A stretch of DNA of 64,000 nucleotides from CAXTEJ01 sp964243295 (GTDB taxonomy: Bacteria > Actinomycetota > Actinomycetes > Actinomycetales > Angustibacteraceae), in NCBI GenBank assembly GCA_964243295.1, contig CAXTEJ010000005.1, positions 59,786 to 123,785 on the forward strand, read 5' to 3'. Position numbers and translations under genes: made by a program. This document shows, in pieces, positions 1 through 8,585 of the stretch (positions are counted from its first letter, which is position 1; every line of letters starts with the position of its first letter). Under the pieces are notes generated by a model that did not search any database, was not told the origin of the DNA, and worked only from the letters and a program-made list of their open reading frames with translations.

Positions 1-288
1 CTCGGCCGGTATCGGCGACCCGCACACCTCGCAGCGGCCGTAGCTGCCGTCGTCCAGGGCCGCCAGCGCCCGGACGACGTCAGCGCCGGCGCGCTCGAGG
101 CCGGCGATGGTGGCGACGACCTGCTCGCGCTCGAACGCGAGCGTCGAGCCCTCGGGGTCGTGCTCGTCGTCGGCGTTGGACCCGGCCGCAGCGGCGACCA
201 GACCGGCGTGCTGGGCGCGCAGCCGCTGCACCTGCTCCTCGATCGTGCGCCGGCGCCCGGTGAGCACGACCCGCGCGTCGTCGGTCAC
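1..288 (-). CDS. DksA/TraR-type C4 zinc-finger protein (3' end cut by window)
   Basis: This is a small RNA-polymerase-associated or transcription-factor-like protein of the TraR/DksA family. The GTG start at 288 opens with VTDDARVVL; a charged helical segment follows, containing DDEHDPEGS and FEREQVVATI, and then the first half of the zinc finger, YGRCEVCGSPIPAE. The second Cys pair lies beyond base 1. The start overlaps the stop of the MFS gene upstream by four bases (GTGA), so the two are probably co-transcribed. Actinobacterial members of this family are largely uncharacterised, so a DksA-like role is a family inference. Confidence 0.85.
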   Translation of the reverse strand, partial: MTDDARVVLTGRRRTIEEQVQRLRAQHAGLVAAAAGSNADDEHDPEGSTLAFEREQVVATIAGLERAGADVVRALAALDDGSYGRCEVCGSPIPAE

Positions 289-1571
289 GCGGCCTGCAGG
301 CGCGCCGTCCGCCGCTCGAGCAGCTGCGACACGGTCAGCACGACGACGCCGCACAGCGCGAGCACCCCGCCGACCAGGGCCGGCGCGGTGTAGCCGTAGC
401 CCGCGGTGATGACCAGACCGCCGAGGAACGCGCCGAGGGCGTTGCCGAGGTTGAGCGCGGCGTGGTTGCCGGCGGCGGCGAGGGACTGGGCGTCGCCGGC
501 GACGTCCATCAGCCGGGTCTGCAGCGCCGGGATGGACGACGAGCCGGCCGCCGCGATGAGGAAGACACCGACCATGGCGCCGACCACGGTGTGCACCATG
601 ACGCTGAACGCGAAGAGCACCACGCTGACCGCGACCATGCCGATGTAGAGGCTGCGCACGACCGACCAGTCGGCCAGCCGGCCACCGATCTCGTTGCCGA
701 CGGTCATGCCGACGCCGAACAGCGCGAGCGCGAGCGGCACGGCGGCCACGCCGAGGCCGGTCTCCTCGACCAACGTCGGGGTGATGTAGCTGTAGACGGC
801 GAAGAAGCCGCCGAAGCCGACCGCCCCGACGAGCAGCGTCAGCCACACCTGCGGCCGGGCGAGGGCGCCCAGCTCGCGCCGCGGGCCGGCCCCCTCTGCG
901 GCCGGGACGGCGGGGACGAAGCGGGCGATCGCCACGAGCGCGAGGGCGGAGATGACGACCACCGAGCCGTAGGTGCTGCGCCAGCCGAGGTGCTGGCCGA
1001 GCACCGTGGCGAGGGGCACGCCGACGATGTTGGCGACCGTCAGGCCGAGCATCATGCGGGCGACGGCCCGCGCCCGGCGGTCCGGCGGCACGAGCGAGGC
1101 CGCGACGACCGCGCCGATGCCGAAGTAGGCCCCGTGCGGCAGGCCGCTGACGAAGCGGGCGGCGGCGAGGGTGTCGAACGTCGGCGCGACCGCCGACAGC
1201 AGGTTGCCGGTGAGCACGGCGGCGACGAGCGCCAGCAGCAGCGCCTTGCGGGGCAGCCGCGCGCCGAGCACGGCGAGGGTCGGGGCGCCGACCACGACGC
1301 CCACGGCGTACGCCGAGACCAGGTGGCCGCCCTGCGGCACCGTGGCGCCGAGGTCGCGGGTCAGGTCGGGCAGCACGCCCATGGTGGCGAACTCGGTGGT
1401 GCCGATGCCGAAACCGCCGACGGCCAGGGCGGCGATCGCGAGCCAGACGGGGGCGGCCCGGCGGGCAGCCTCGGAGGGATCGGTGGGCCCGGCGGGGGGT
1501 GCGCCGAGGTCCGTGGGCGGTGCGGCGAGGTCGGTGGCGCTGTCACGGCGCGCGGTCACGTCGGCAGTCAT
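285..1571 (-). CDS. MFS transporter, DHA1 family drug/sugar efflux type
   Basis: A 12-helix major facilitator of about 428 residues. The first membrane segment has GIGTTEFATMGVLP followed by an amphipathic loop and the motif-A-like GARLPRKALL, as in the AraJ/NepI/YdhP exporters that expel drugs, nucleosides or sugars. I start at the ATG at 1571; the frame stays open to 1700 but that extension is low-complexity. A GAAGGA sits about 14 bases before this ATG, rather far, and an in-frame GTG lies four codons upstream, so the start is uncertain. The N-terminal ~35 residues are Pro/Asp-rich and cytoplasmic. The substrate cannot be read from sequence. Confidence 0.88.
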   Translation of the reverse strand: MTADVTARRDSATDLAAPPTDLGAPPAGPTDPSEAARRAAPVWLAIAALAVGGFGIGTTEFATMGVLPDLTRDLGATVPQGGHLVSAYAVGVVVGAPTLAVLGARLPRKALLLALVAAVLTGNLLSAVAPTFDTLAAARFVSGLPHGAYFGIGAVVAASLVPPDRRARAVARMMLGLTVANIVGVPLATVLGQHLGWRSTYGSVVVISALALVAIARFVPAVPAAEGAGPRRELGALARPQVWLTLLVGAVGFGGFFAVYSYITPTLVEETGLGVAAVPLALALFGVGMTVGNEIGGRLADWSVVRSLYIGMVAVSVVLFAFSVMVHTVVGAMVGVFLIAAAGSSSIPALQTRLMDVAGDAQSLAAAGNHAALNLGNALGAFLGGLVITAGYGYTAPALVGGVLALCGVVVLTVSQLLERRTARLQAA

Positions 1572-1752
1572 CTGGGTCGGCACGGTCCTTCGTCGGTGGG
1601 CGGGGTCGTCGCCGGGCGCTCGACCTGAGGGGTCGCCGCCGGGACGGGCCGCGTGCGAGGCGCCGGTGCCGTGGCCGCACGTCGTTACGTCTGCGGCCAA
1701 CCCTAGGGCGTGCCGATGTGTTCCCGGGCGGTCGATGAGGTCGGGAACCGGC

Positions 1753-2520
1753 TCAGAGCGGGTCGAGGATGCGGCGCAGGAACTGCCGGGTGCGGGGCTC
1801 GCGCGGGTCGGTCAGCACCTGCGCGGGCAGGCCGCGCTCGACGACGACACCGCCGTCGAGGAACGCCACCTGGTCGGCCACCTGCTGCGCGAACCGGATC
1901 TCGTGGGTGACGACCAGCATCGTCCAGCCCTCCGACGCCAGGTCGCGCATGACCGACAGCACCTCGCCGACCAGCTCGGGGTCGAGCGCCGAGGTCGGCT
2001 CGTCGAACAGCATGAGCTTGGGCCGCGTGGCGAGCGCCCGGACGATGCCCACGCGCTGCTGCTGCCCACCCGACAGCTGCGACGGGTGCTGGTCGGCCTT
2101 GTCGGACAGCCCGACGCTCGCGAGCAGCTCGAGCGCCTCCCCGCGCACCTGCTCGGCGGGCCGGCCCTGCACCAGCACAGGGCCGGCGGTCACGTTCTGC
2201 AGCACCGTCATGTGCGGGAACAGGTGGTGGCTCTGGAAGACCATGCCGCTCTGCGCCCGCAGCCGCGCCTGCGCCCGCTTGTCGGGGCGGGCGGCGAAGT
2301 CGACGGTCACGTCCGCGATCCGGACGGTGCCGGCGTCCGGCACCTCGAGGGCGTTGACCGACCGCAGCACCGTGGTCTTGCCGGAACCGGACGGGCCGAT
2401 GAGCACCGTGACCGACCCGGCGCCGACCTGCAGGTCGATCCCGCGCAGCACCTGGTTGTCGCCGAACGCCTTGCGCACACCGGTGACGTCGAGCAGCGGC
2501 TGCCCTGTCGCGACGCTCAT
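1753..2520 (-). CDS. polar amino-acid ABC transporter, ATP-binding subunit
   Basis: A 255-residue ABC ATPase of the GlnQ/HisP/TcyC type that powers import of a polar amino acid. Walker A is GPSGSGKTT, the signature is LSGGQQQR and Walker B plus D-loop is LMLFDEPTSALDPE. The ATG at 2520 overlaps the permease stop at 2517 (ATGA), which fixes the start; a longer frame to 2826 is a shadow. With the permease and lipoprotein upstream it forms a complete three-gene importer operon read leftwards. Confidence 0.95.
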   Translation of the reverse strand: MSVATGQPLLDVTGVRKAFGDNQVLRGIDLQVGAGSVTVLIGPSGSGKTTVLRSVNALEVPDAGTVRIADVTVDFAARPDKRAQARLRAQSGMVFQSHHLFPHMTVLQNVTAGPVLVQGRPAEQVRGEALELLASVGLSDKADQHPSQLSGGQQQRVGIVRALATRPKLMLFDEPTSALDPELVGEVLSVMRDLASEGWTMLVVTHEIRFAQQVADQVAFLDGGVVVERGLPAQVLTDPREPRTRQFLRRILDPL

Positions 2521-3185
2521 GCCGTCACGAACCTGTCGAGGCGCGTCTCCGCGCGGGACTGGCCGAAGGAGAGCACGAGGCAGACGATCCAGTAGTAGAG
2601 GGCGGCGAGGCCGTACAGCGCGAAGAACTGGTAGGTCGGCGCCGCCGCCTCCTGCGCCCTGCGCAACAGCTCGGTGGCCCCGATGGTCGAGGCCAGCGAG
2701 GTGTCCTTCACCAGGGAGATCAACGTGTTCGACAGCGGCGGGACCGCCACGCGCGTGGCCTGGGGCAGGATCACCTTGCGCAACGTGGTGGTGTAGCCCA
2801 TGCCCACGGTCGACGCCGCTTCCCACTGCCCGCGGGGGACGGCCAGGATCGAGGCCCGGATCACCTCGGAGGCGTAGCCGCCGACGTTCAGGGTGAGCGC
2901 GATGGCGGCGCCCGGGAACGGGTTGATGGTCACGCCCGCGGAGGGCAGCGCGAAGTAGATGATGAAGAGCTGGACCAGCAGCGGTGTCCCGCGAATGAGC
3001 GACACGTAGACGCGAGCGACCGCCTGCAGGGCGCTGATGCCCGACAGCCGCATCAGCGCGATGACGAGCGCCAGCACCAGGCCGAGCACGAAGCTGATCG
3101 CCGTCAGCGGCAGGGTGCCCTTGAGCAGGCCACCCAGCAGCGGCAGGGCGTTGTCACGCAGCACCTGCCACGTGGCGGCGTCCAC
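2517..3185 (-). CDS. polar amino-acid ABC transporter, permease
   Basis: A 222-residue HisM/GlnP-type permease with about five membrane helices and the EAA loop around EAASTVGMGYTTTLRKVILPQA, which contacts the ATPase. The GTG start lies two bases after the lipoprotein stop. A single permease gene is present, so the channel would be a homodimer. Nothing looks truncated; the C-terminus ends SFGQSRAETRLDRFVTA, as usual in the family. Confidence 0.94.
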   Translation of the reverse strand: MDAATWQVLRDNALPLLGGLLKGTLPLTAISFVLGLVLALVIALMRLSGISALQAVARVYVSLIRGTPLLVQLFIIYFALPSAGVTINPFPGAAIALTLNVGGYASEVIRASILAVPRGQWEAASTVGMGYTTTLRKVILPQATRVAVPPLSNTLISLVKDTSLASTIGATELLRRAQEAAAPTYQFFALYGLAALYYWIVCLVLSFGQSRAETRLDRFVTA

Positions 3186-3187
3186 GA

Positions 3188-4000
3188 TCAGCCCGCCGCG
3201 GGCTTGGAGACGTCCTCGCCGAACCAGGTGTTCGAGATCTTCGCCAGCGTGCCGTCGGCCGCCATCGCCTTCAGCGCGGTGTCGAACTGTGCGGCGAGCG
3301 GGCTGTCCTTGCGGAAGGCGAAGGCCTGCTGGGTCTGCTCAGGCGTGGTCGCAGCGATCTTGATGCTGGTGTCGCCTGTGCTCTTCATGTAGTCGAGCAG
3401 GGCGAGGTTGTCGTTGATCGTCACGTCGACGCGCTTCTGCTTGAGCAGCGTGACCGCCTGGGTGAAGCCCTCGACGCCCTCGATCGTCGCACCGGCGTCC
3501 TTGGCGGTCTGGGCGAAGTTGCTCGTCACCGACTGCGCCGACTTCTTGCCGCGGACGTCGGCGAGAGACGTGACCGACGAGTCGTCTGCTCGCGTCACGA
3601 CCACGCCGGTCGACACGGTGTAGGGCGTGGAGAACGCGTAGAGGCCCTGGCGCTCGGGGGTGACCGACACCTGGTTGGCGATGACGTCGAAGCGCTTGGC
3701 CTGCAGGCCCGCGAAGATCGAGTCGAACGCGGTCTCGGAGAACGTGACCGGCTTGCCGAGCCGCTTGGCGACCTCGGTGACCACCTGCACGTCGTACCCG
3801 GTGAGAGCGTTGGTCTTGGGGTCGTGGAACGTGAAGGGCGAGTAGGTGCCCTCGGTGCCGACCGTGATCGGGTCCTGCGACCCGCCGCTCGAGCCGGCGC
3901 CGGCGGCGTCGCCGCCGCTGGAGCCGCAGGCGGCCGCGAGGGTCGCCACGGTGACGGCGGTCAGGAGCAGGCGCGCGCGCCGGGTGGTGCTGCCGAGCAT
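3188..4000 (-). CDS. amino-acid ABC transporter substrate-binding lipoprotein (family 3, cystine-type)
   Basis: A 270-residue exported lipoprotein. The signal peptide ends in the lipobox LAAAC, so Cys24 is the acylation site. The mature part has the SBP_bac_3 pattern: EGTYSPFTF near the start, then GYDVQVVTEVAKRLGKP and a ligand-contact region with FDVIANQVSVTPER. These resemble cystine/polar amino-acid receptors of the TcyA/FliY kind; the ligand is an inference. The ATG at 4000 is preceded by GGAGG seven bases away, a strong ribosome site, and was preferred over the longer frame to 4069. It is the first gene of the importer operon. Confidence 0.93.
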   Translation of the reverse strand: MLGSTTRRARLLLTAVTVATLAAACGSSGGDAAGAGSSGGSQDPITVGTEGTYSPFTFHDPKTNALTGYDVQVVTEVAKRLGKPVTFSETAFDSIFAGLQAKRFDVIANQVSVTPERQGLYAFSTPYTVSTGVVVTRADDSSVTSLADVRGKKSAQSVTSNFAQTAKDAGATIEGVEGFTQAVTLLKQKRVDVTINDNLALLDYMKSTGDTSIKIAATTPEQTQQAFAFRKDSPLAAQFDTALKAMAADGTLAKISNTWFGEDVSKPAAG

Positions 4001-4127
4001 GGGTGGTCCTCCGAGAGCGCTGATGGGGGTCCGGCCGCTGCGGCCGCCGGACGAACATGCAGCAACCACCGCATCACGGTCATTCCCGCGAGCACGCGCC
4101 CTGCGCTGGGAACCGGACCGCCCACAG

Positions 4128-6050
4128 TCAGTCGAGGGTCGCGGCCACCAGCTCGGGCGCGGAGCCCTCGCACGTGACGCCCGCGCGCAGCCGACCAGCG
4201 GTCACGTCGGCCGGCGCGGCCGCGGCGTAGAGGTGACCCTGGGCGTAGCGGCAGCCGCGACTGCGCAGCGCCTGGGCCTGCTCGTGGGTCTCGACGCCCT
4301 CGGCGGTCACCGGCACCCCGAGCGCCTCGGCCATCGCCAGCACGGCGGTCACGACGGCGGCCTTGCGCGGCGAGGTCACCAGGCCCGCGGTGAACCCGCG
4401 GTCGACCTTGAGCTGGTCGACCGGGACGCGCTCGAGGTAGGTGAGCGGGGAGTAGCCGGTGCCGAAGTCGTCGAGGTGGATCGCGACCCCGAGCTCGCGC
4501 AGCGACGCGAGCAGCCCGGCGAGCTCGACCGAGTCGGCCACCAGGACGCTCTCGGTGAGCTCGAGGGCGAGGCAGCGGGCGGGCACGCCGCACTCGGCCA
4601 GGCTAAGGCGGACCGTCTCGAGGAACGTCGGCCGCAGCTGGCGCGGCGACACGTTGACCGACAGCACGAACTCCTGGTCGACGACCTCGTCACGGCGCCA
4701 CTGCGCCAGCTGGCGCAGGCCGGTGCGCAGCACCCAGTCGCCCATCGGCACGATCAGCCGCGTCTGCTCGGCGAGCGGGATGAAGACCGCCGGCGGCACC
4801 TGCCCGTGCTCGGGGTGGTTCCAGCGCAGCAGGGCCTCGGCGCCGTGCCAGCGTCCGGTGTGCAGGTCGACGATGGGCTGGTAGTGCAGCTGCAGCTGCT
4901 CGTCGTGCAGCCCCTGCTGCAGCGCGGTGTCGAGCTGCAGGCGGGCACGCGCGGCGGCGCGCATGCCGTCGTCGTAGACGGCGATGCCGATGCCGTCGGT
5001 CTTGGCGCGGTACATCGCGGCGTCGGCCTCGCGCAGCAGCGAGGTGGCGCTGGCGCCGGGCCGGTCGGCCACCGAGACGCCGATGCTGCCGCCGGCCCAG
5101 GTGTCGCCGTCCTGCAGGGCGAAGGGGGCGCGCCACACCGAGGCGATGCGGCCGGCGAGGGCGGGGACGTCGATCGGGCCGCGTTGGTCGAGGACGACGA
5201 CGAACTCGTCACCTCCCAGGCGTGCCACCAGATGGGCGCCAACCGCCTCGGGGGTCAGCCGCCGGGCCAGCTCACCGAGCAGCTCGTCACCGGCCTCGTG
5301 GCCGTAGGTGTCGTTCACGAGCTTGAAGTCGTCGAGGTCGAGCAGCGCGACGGCGACCTGGCCGCCCACGCGGTCACGCCGGGCCAGCGCCTCGGCGACG
5401 TGGACCGCGTAGAGCCGCCGGTTGGGCAGCCCGGTGAGCGTGTCGTGCAGCGCCAGGTGCCGTAGCCGCTCACGGCTGGAGCGGGCGAGCGCCGCCGCCC
5501 ACGCGGTGAGCGCCGCAGACGCCGCGAGGGTGCCCATCGGGAACAGCCACAGCGACAGGGCGCTGAGCAGGGGCACACCCAGCACCGCGAGCGAGGCGGC
5601 CGACAGCACGCCGACCCACGCCGTGTGCGCGGCCGCGGCTCGCCGGGAGAAGAACAGTGCCGAGTACGGCGCCGCCCACGCCCAGAAGAAGCGCAGGTCG
5701 TTGCGCGGGTCGCCGCTCGCGACGAAGCCGACGGCGATCACCAGCTGGATGACGACCAGCACGACGTGCAGCGTGCGCGGGTCGCGCCAGCCGGCCGGCA
5801 GCCATGCGACGACGGCGCCGACGACGACCGCCGCGGCGGCCATGCTGGCCATCGCCCAGCGGTGGCCGCTGCCGGCCTCGGGCAGCAGCAGCCAGGCGAA
5901 GGCCACCAGCCCGCCGCCGACGTAGAGCAGCCCGAGCGAGCGGTGGGTCGCCTGGTGGGTGATCCCGGACGACGAGGCGCCGCCCTCGGGGGCGAGCACG
6001 CGGCTCGCAGCGTCCCTGCGAGGCCATGGGCCCTGCTCCTCGCTGCGCAC
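4128..6050 (-). CDS. membrane GGDEF-EAL c-di-GMP cyclase/phosphodiesterase
   Basis: A 640-residue protein with several N-terminal membrane helices (about residues 38-190), a GGDEF domain with intact RLGGDEF (279-283), and a C-terminal EAL domain. The EAL side keeps the catalytic set: AEALLRW (EAL 405-407), VNVSPRQL, ELTES, DDFGTGYS, LKVDRGF and AEGVET. Both activities are therefore possible. No RxxD inhibitory site is visible at its usual place before GGDEF. The membrane part may sense a signal. The start is uncertain: GTG at 6050 is used, but an in-frame GTG about 50 bases downstream is also possible. It stands alone between the ABC importer and the repeat-bearing spacer. Confidence 0.92.
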   Translation of the reverse strand: MRSEEQGPWPRRDAASRVLAPEGGASSSGITHQATHRSLGLLYVGGGLVAFAWLLLPEAGSGHRWAMASMAAAAVVVGAVVAWLPAGWRDPRTLHVVLVVIQLVIAVGFVASGDPRNDLRFFWAWAAPYSALFFSRRAAAAHTAWVGVLSAASLAVLGVPLLSALSLWLFPMGTLAASAALTAWAAALARSSRERLRHLALHDTLTGLPNRRLYAVHVAEALARRDRVGGQVAVALLDLDDFKLVNDTYGHEAGDELLGELARRLTPEAVGAHLVARLGGDEFVVVLDQRGPIDVPALAGRIASVWRAPFALQDGDTWAGGSIGVSVADRPGASATSLLREADAAMYRAKTDGIGIAVYDDGMRAAARARLQLDTALQQGLHDEQLQLHYQPIVDLHTGRWHGAEALLRWNHPEHGQVPPAVFIPLAEQTRLIVPMGDWVLRTGLRQLAQWRRDEVVDQEFVLSVNVSPRQLRPTFLETVRLSLAECGVPARCLALELTESVLVADSVELAGLLASLRELGVAIHLDDFGTGYSPLTYLERVPVDQLKVDRGFTAGLVTSPRKAAVVTAVLAMAEALGVPVTAEGVETHEQAQALRSRGCRYAQGHLYAAAAPADVTAGRLRAGVTCEGSAPELVAATLD

Positions 6051-6087
6051 CCACGGACCGTCGTCAGGTCGCCGGCCGAACTGAAGG

Positions 6088-6129
6088 CCGGTCAGTCGGG
6101 CGGTGGGCGAAATCGTACGGTCTGACCGG
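6088..6129. repeat. 42-bp repeat, copy 1
   Basis: This segment matches 6327-6368 at 41 of 42 positions; the only difference is a T for a C at the ninth base. Both copies begin CCGGTCAG and end CTGACCGG, so each is bounded by an 8-bp inverted repeat. Copy 1 lies in the spacer; copy 2 contains the last codons of pxpC. On the plus strand copy 1 is open and in frame with the fossil ABC-ATPase tail that follows it. Confidence 0.95.
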
Positions 6130-6213
6130 GTCGTGGACCTGATCGAGGGGCGGGTTGCCGCTCAGGGCCCGTGGACCGAGCTCGAGCAGGCGCGGGGGCA
6201 CCTCACCGGCTGA
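6130..6213 (+). pseudogene. fossil C-terminus of an ABC transporter ATP-binding protein
   Basis: Read rightwards, the stretch ends in TGA and encodes VVDLIEGRVAAQGPWTELEQ followed by ARGHLTG. This is the typical end of exporter-type ABC ATPases (DRVVVL..GRVVEQG..EL). The frame stays open leftwards to 6085, adding EIVRSDR from the 42-bp repeat. No nucleotide-binding core is present upstream, where the minus-strand GGDEF-EAL gene begins. I read it as the surviving tail of a deleted gene; the terminator that follows supports former transcription in this direction. Confidence 0.6.
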
Positions 6214-6236
6214 TCCCGACCTGACTGTGCTGAGAC

Positions 6237-6267
6237 GGCTGCTTCGACCGCCGTGAAGCAGCCTTTT
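6237..6267 (+). terminator. intrinsic terminator of the fossil ABC gene
   Basis: GGCTGCTTC and GAAGCAGCC form a perfect 9-bp stem around a 9-base loop and are followed directly by TTTT. The T run lies on the plus-strand side, so it terminates rightward transcription, matching the fossil reading frame that ends 23 bases before it. Confidence 0.8.
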
Positions 6268-6314
6268 CGGAGCAGTCAGCATCGGATCGCCCCAGAGCAA
6301 TCGCGGCCGGCCGG

Positions 6315-6339
6315 CCCGGCTGACCGCCGGTCAGCCGGG
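6315..6339 (-). terminator. hairpin spanning the pxpC stop codon
   Basis: Arms of 11 bp (6315-6325 and 6329-6339, CCCGGCTGACC / GGTCAGCCGGG) enclose a three-base loop. The pxpC stop codon at 6331-6333 lies inside one arm. No T run follows on the minus strand, so it would be a weak or Rho-assisted terminator, or an mRNA 3'-end stabiliser. Confidence 0.5.
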
Positions 6340-6368
6340 CGGTGGGCGAAATCGTACGGTCTGACCGG
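6327..6368. repeat. 42-bp repeat, copy 2 (3' end of pxpC)
   Basis: Second copy of the repeat at 6088-6129. Here it encodes, on the minus strand, the last residues of PxpC (GQTVRFRPPPG) plus the stop. The family usually ends with a similar VRF motif, so this copy is in its natural place. Confidence 0.95.
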
Positions 6369-7182
6369 TGCGCAGCTGGGCGCAGCGGTCGACGTCCGCG
6401 TCCTCGACGTAGCCGATGACGGGGTAGCCGCCGGTGACGGGGTGGTCGGCCAGGAACAGCACGGGCAGCCCGGACGGCGGCACCTGCAGCGCCCCGCGCA
6501 CCATGCCCTCGCTCGCCAGCTCGCCCTCGCGCAGCCGTGCCAGTGCGACGCCGGCAAGGCGCAGCCCGACCCGGTTGCTGCGCGGGGTCACCTGCCACGC
6601 CTGGCCGACGAGCAGCGCCCAGGCGTCGTCGGCGAACCAGTCGCGGCGCGGTCCGGGTGCCACGCGCACCACGACCTCCCCGGAGGGCGGGTTGGGTGCC
6701 GGCGCGGCGTCGACCCCGGGCGCCGGCAGCCGGCTGCGCCCGACCGGCAGCACGGTGCCGGCGGTCAGCGGGGGCGGCCCGAGCCCCGAGAGCAGGTCGG
6801 TCGAGCGCGAGCCGAGCACGGCCGCGACGTCCAGCCCGCCGCGCACGGCAAGGTAGGTGCGCACTCCGGACGCCGGGGCCCCCAGCCGCAGCACCTCGCC
6901 GGCCCGCAGCAGCAGCGGGGCGTCCTGCGGAGCGCCGGGGCAGGGCGCGCCGGTGGCGACGACCTCGAGGTCGGCGTCGGCCCGCAGCTGCAGGCCGCCC
7001 AGGGTCGCCTCGAGCAGCGCGTCCGCCGGGTCGTTGCCCACCAGCCGGTTCGCACGTGCTGCAGAAGCGCGGTCGCAGGCCCCGGAGCGGCCGATGCCCA
7101 GCGCGCCCTGCCCCGGGCGGCCGAGGTCCTGCACCGTGGTGAGCGGACCGGGCGCCAGGACGGTGAGGGTGCGCGGGCTCAC
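6331..7182 (-). CDS. pxpC: 5-oxoprolinase subunit C (biotin-dependent carboxyltransferase family)
   Basis: A 283-residue protein of the KipA/allophanate-hydrolase subunit 2 family. With PxpA and PxpB it hydrolyses 5-oxoproline to glutamate using ATP. Diagnostic segments are the start VLAPGPLTTVQDLGRPG, the GACD turn, and VRTYLAVRGGLDV. The GTG at 7182 overlaps the pxpB stop (GTGA), fixing the start. Length is normal. The order here is A, B, C from upstream to downstream, all overlapping, so the subunits are made from one message. Confidence 0.93.
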   Translation of the reverse strand: MSPRTLTVLAPGPLTTVQDLGRPGQGALGIGRSGACDRASAARANRLVGNDPADALLEATLGGLQLRADADLEVVATGAPCPGAPQDAPLLLRAGEVLRLGAPASGVRTYLAVRGGLDVAAVLGSRSTDLLSGLGPPPLTAGTVLPVGRSRLPAPGVDAAPAPNPPSGEVVVRVAPGPRRDWFADDAWALLVGQAWQVTPRSNRVGLRLAGVALARLREGELASEGMVRGALQVPPSGLPVLFLADHPVTGGYPVIGYVEDADVDRCAQLRTGQTVRFRPPPG

Positions 7183-7793
7183 GGGCCGTCCTCGACGAAG
7201 CGAACCCTGGTGCCCGGGCGCAGCAGCGCCGGCGGGTCACGGGCCAGGTCGAGCACCGCCGTCGCGGTGCGCCCGACGAGCTGCCACCCGCCCGGTGACG
7301 CGCGCGGGTAGACGCCCGAGAACTCGCCCGCGAGAGCCACCGAGCCGGCGGGCACGCTGGTGCGCGGCGTCGACCGGCGCGGCAGCTGCCACGCATAGCG
7401 CTCCCCCACCAGGTAGCCGAAACCCGGCGCGAAACCGCAGAACGCCACGGTCCAGCGCTCGTCGGTGTGACGGCGCACCAGCTCGCGCGGCGCGACACCG
7501 ACCAGCGCCGCGGCCTCGGCGAGGTCGGCGCCGTCGTACACCACGGGCAGCTCGACCGAGCCGTGCTCGCGGGCGTGAGCGGCGCGGGGCGTCGTCGCCA
7601 GCACGGCCCGCTCGACGGCGGCGAGGTCGGTGACCGCGGGGTCGATCACCACCAGCAGGGTGCGGGCCGCCGGCACGAGGTCGACGACGCCGGGCGGCGG
7701 CGCCTCGTCCAGCGCGGCGTACAGGCCCAGCACCTCCTCGAGCCCGCCGAGCTCGACCAGTGCGGCGGTGCTGCCGCTCGGCAGGATGCGCAT
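7179..7793 (-). CDS. pxpB: 5-oxoprolinase subunit B (KipI family)
   Basis: A 204-residue allophanate-hydrolase subunit 1/KipI family protein. Visible marks are the opening GSTAALVELGG, VPAARTLLVVIDP, the PVVYDGADL strand and FCGFAPGFGYL, which is strongly conserved in the family. ATG at 7793 overlaps the pxpA stop by one base (TGATG). In B. subtilis KipI also inhibits the kinase KinA; in this gene context the 5-oxoprolinase role is more likely. Confidence 0.93.
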   Translation of the reverse strand: MRILPSGSTAALVELGGLEEVLGLYAALDEAPPPGVVDLVPAARTLLVVIDPAVTDLAAVERAVLATTPRAAHAREHGSVELPVVYDGADLAEAAALVGVAPRELVRRHTDERWTVAFCGFAPGFGYLVGERYAWQLPRRSTPRTSVPAGSVALAGEFSGVYPRASPGGWQLVGRTATAVLDLARDPPALLRPGTRVRFVEDGP

Positions 7794-8554
7794 CAGGGCG
7801 CGAAGGGCGCGAGGGTGACACCGGCCGCGGTGAGCGCCTCGCGCACGGCGCGGGCGATGCCGACGGCGCCCGGGGTGTCACCGTGCACGCACACCGACCC
7901 GGGCGTCAGCCGCAGCAAGCCGCCTTCGACGTCGGTGACCGGCTGCCCGGTCGCCATCGCCACGGTGCGGGCGGCGACGACCTCGGCCTCGTGCAGCACC
8001 GCGCCCGGCAGCCGGCGGCTCACGAGCGTGCCCTGCGGGGTGTACGCCCGGTCGGCGAACGCCTCGGCCACGCAGGTGAGGCCCGCCTCCCCCGCCAGCC
8101 GCAGCCACGCCGAGCCGGGCAGCCCGAGCACCGGCAGCGTGCTGTCGTACGCCGCGACCGCCTCGACGACGGCGCCGGCCTGCTCCTCGTGGTGTCCGAT
8201 CGCGTGGTAGAGACCGCCGTGCGGCTTGACGTACCGCACGCCCGAGCCCGCGATGCGGGCGAACGCGTCGAGCGCGCCGATCTGGTAGATCACGTCTGCC
8301 GCAAGGGCTTCGGGCTCGATGTCGATGAACCGCCGACCGAAGCCCGGCAGGTCGCGGTAGCCGACCTGCGCGCCGATGGCGACGCCCGCGGCCACCGCCC
8401 GCTCGCAGACCCGGCGCATGGTCGACGCGTCGCCGGCGTGGTAGCCGCAGGCGACGTTGGCGCTGCTGACGACGGCGAGCAGCGCGTCGTCGTCACCCAG
8501 CGCCCAGCTGCCGAACCCTTCGCCGAGATCGGCGTTGAGGTCGAGGGTGGTCAC
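7793..8554 (-). CDS. pxpA: 5-oxoprolinase subunit A (LamB/YcsF family)
   Basis: A 253-residue LamB/YcsF protein, the presumed hydrolase subunit of the ATP-dependent 5-oxoprolinase. It begins DLNADLGEGFG and has ANVACGYHAGD and VKPHGGLYH, whose His/Asp residues are the conserved metal-site candidates of the family. GTG start; no strong ribosome site. It follows the exported peptidase-like gene by 31 bases on the same strand, so the four genes may form one unit. Confidence 0.93.
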   Translation of the reverse strand: MTTLDLNADLGEGFGSWALGDDDALLAVVSSANVACGYHAGDASTMRRVCERAVAAGVAIGAQVGYRDLPGFGRRFIDIEPEALAADVIYQIGALDAFARIAGSGVRYVKPHGGLYHAIGHHEEQAGAVVEAVAAYDSTLPVLGLPGSAWLRLAGEAGLTCVAEAFADRAYTPQGTLVSRRLPGAVLHEAEVVAARTVAMATGQPVTDVEGGLLRLTPGSVCVHGDTPGAVGIARAVREALTAAGVTLAPFAP

Positions 8555-8585
8555 CGGACGCCGGGCGTCAGGACCGGCTGCGGCA

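Noticed and set aside
1171..2595. 474-codon plus-strand frame over the MFS and ABC genes
   Set aside because: No motifs; composition typical of a shadow frame of the well-supported minus-strand genes.
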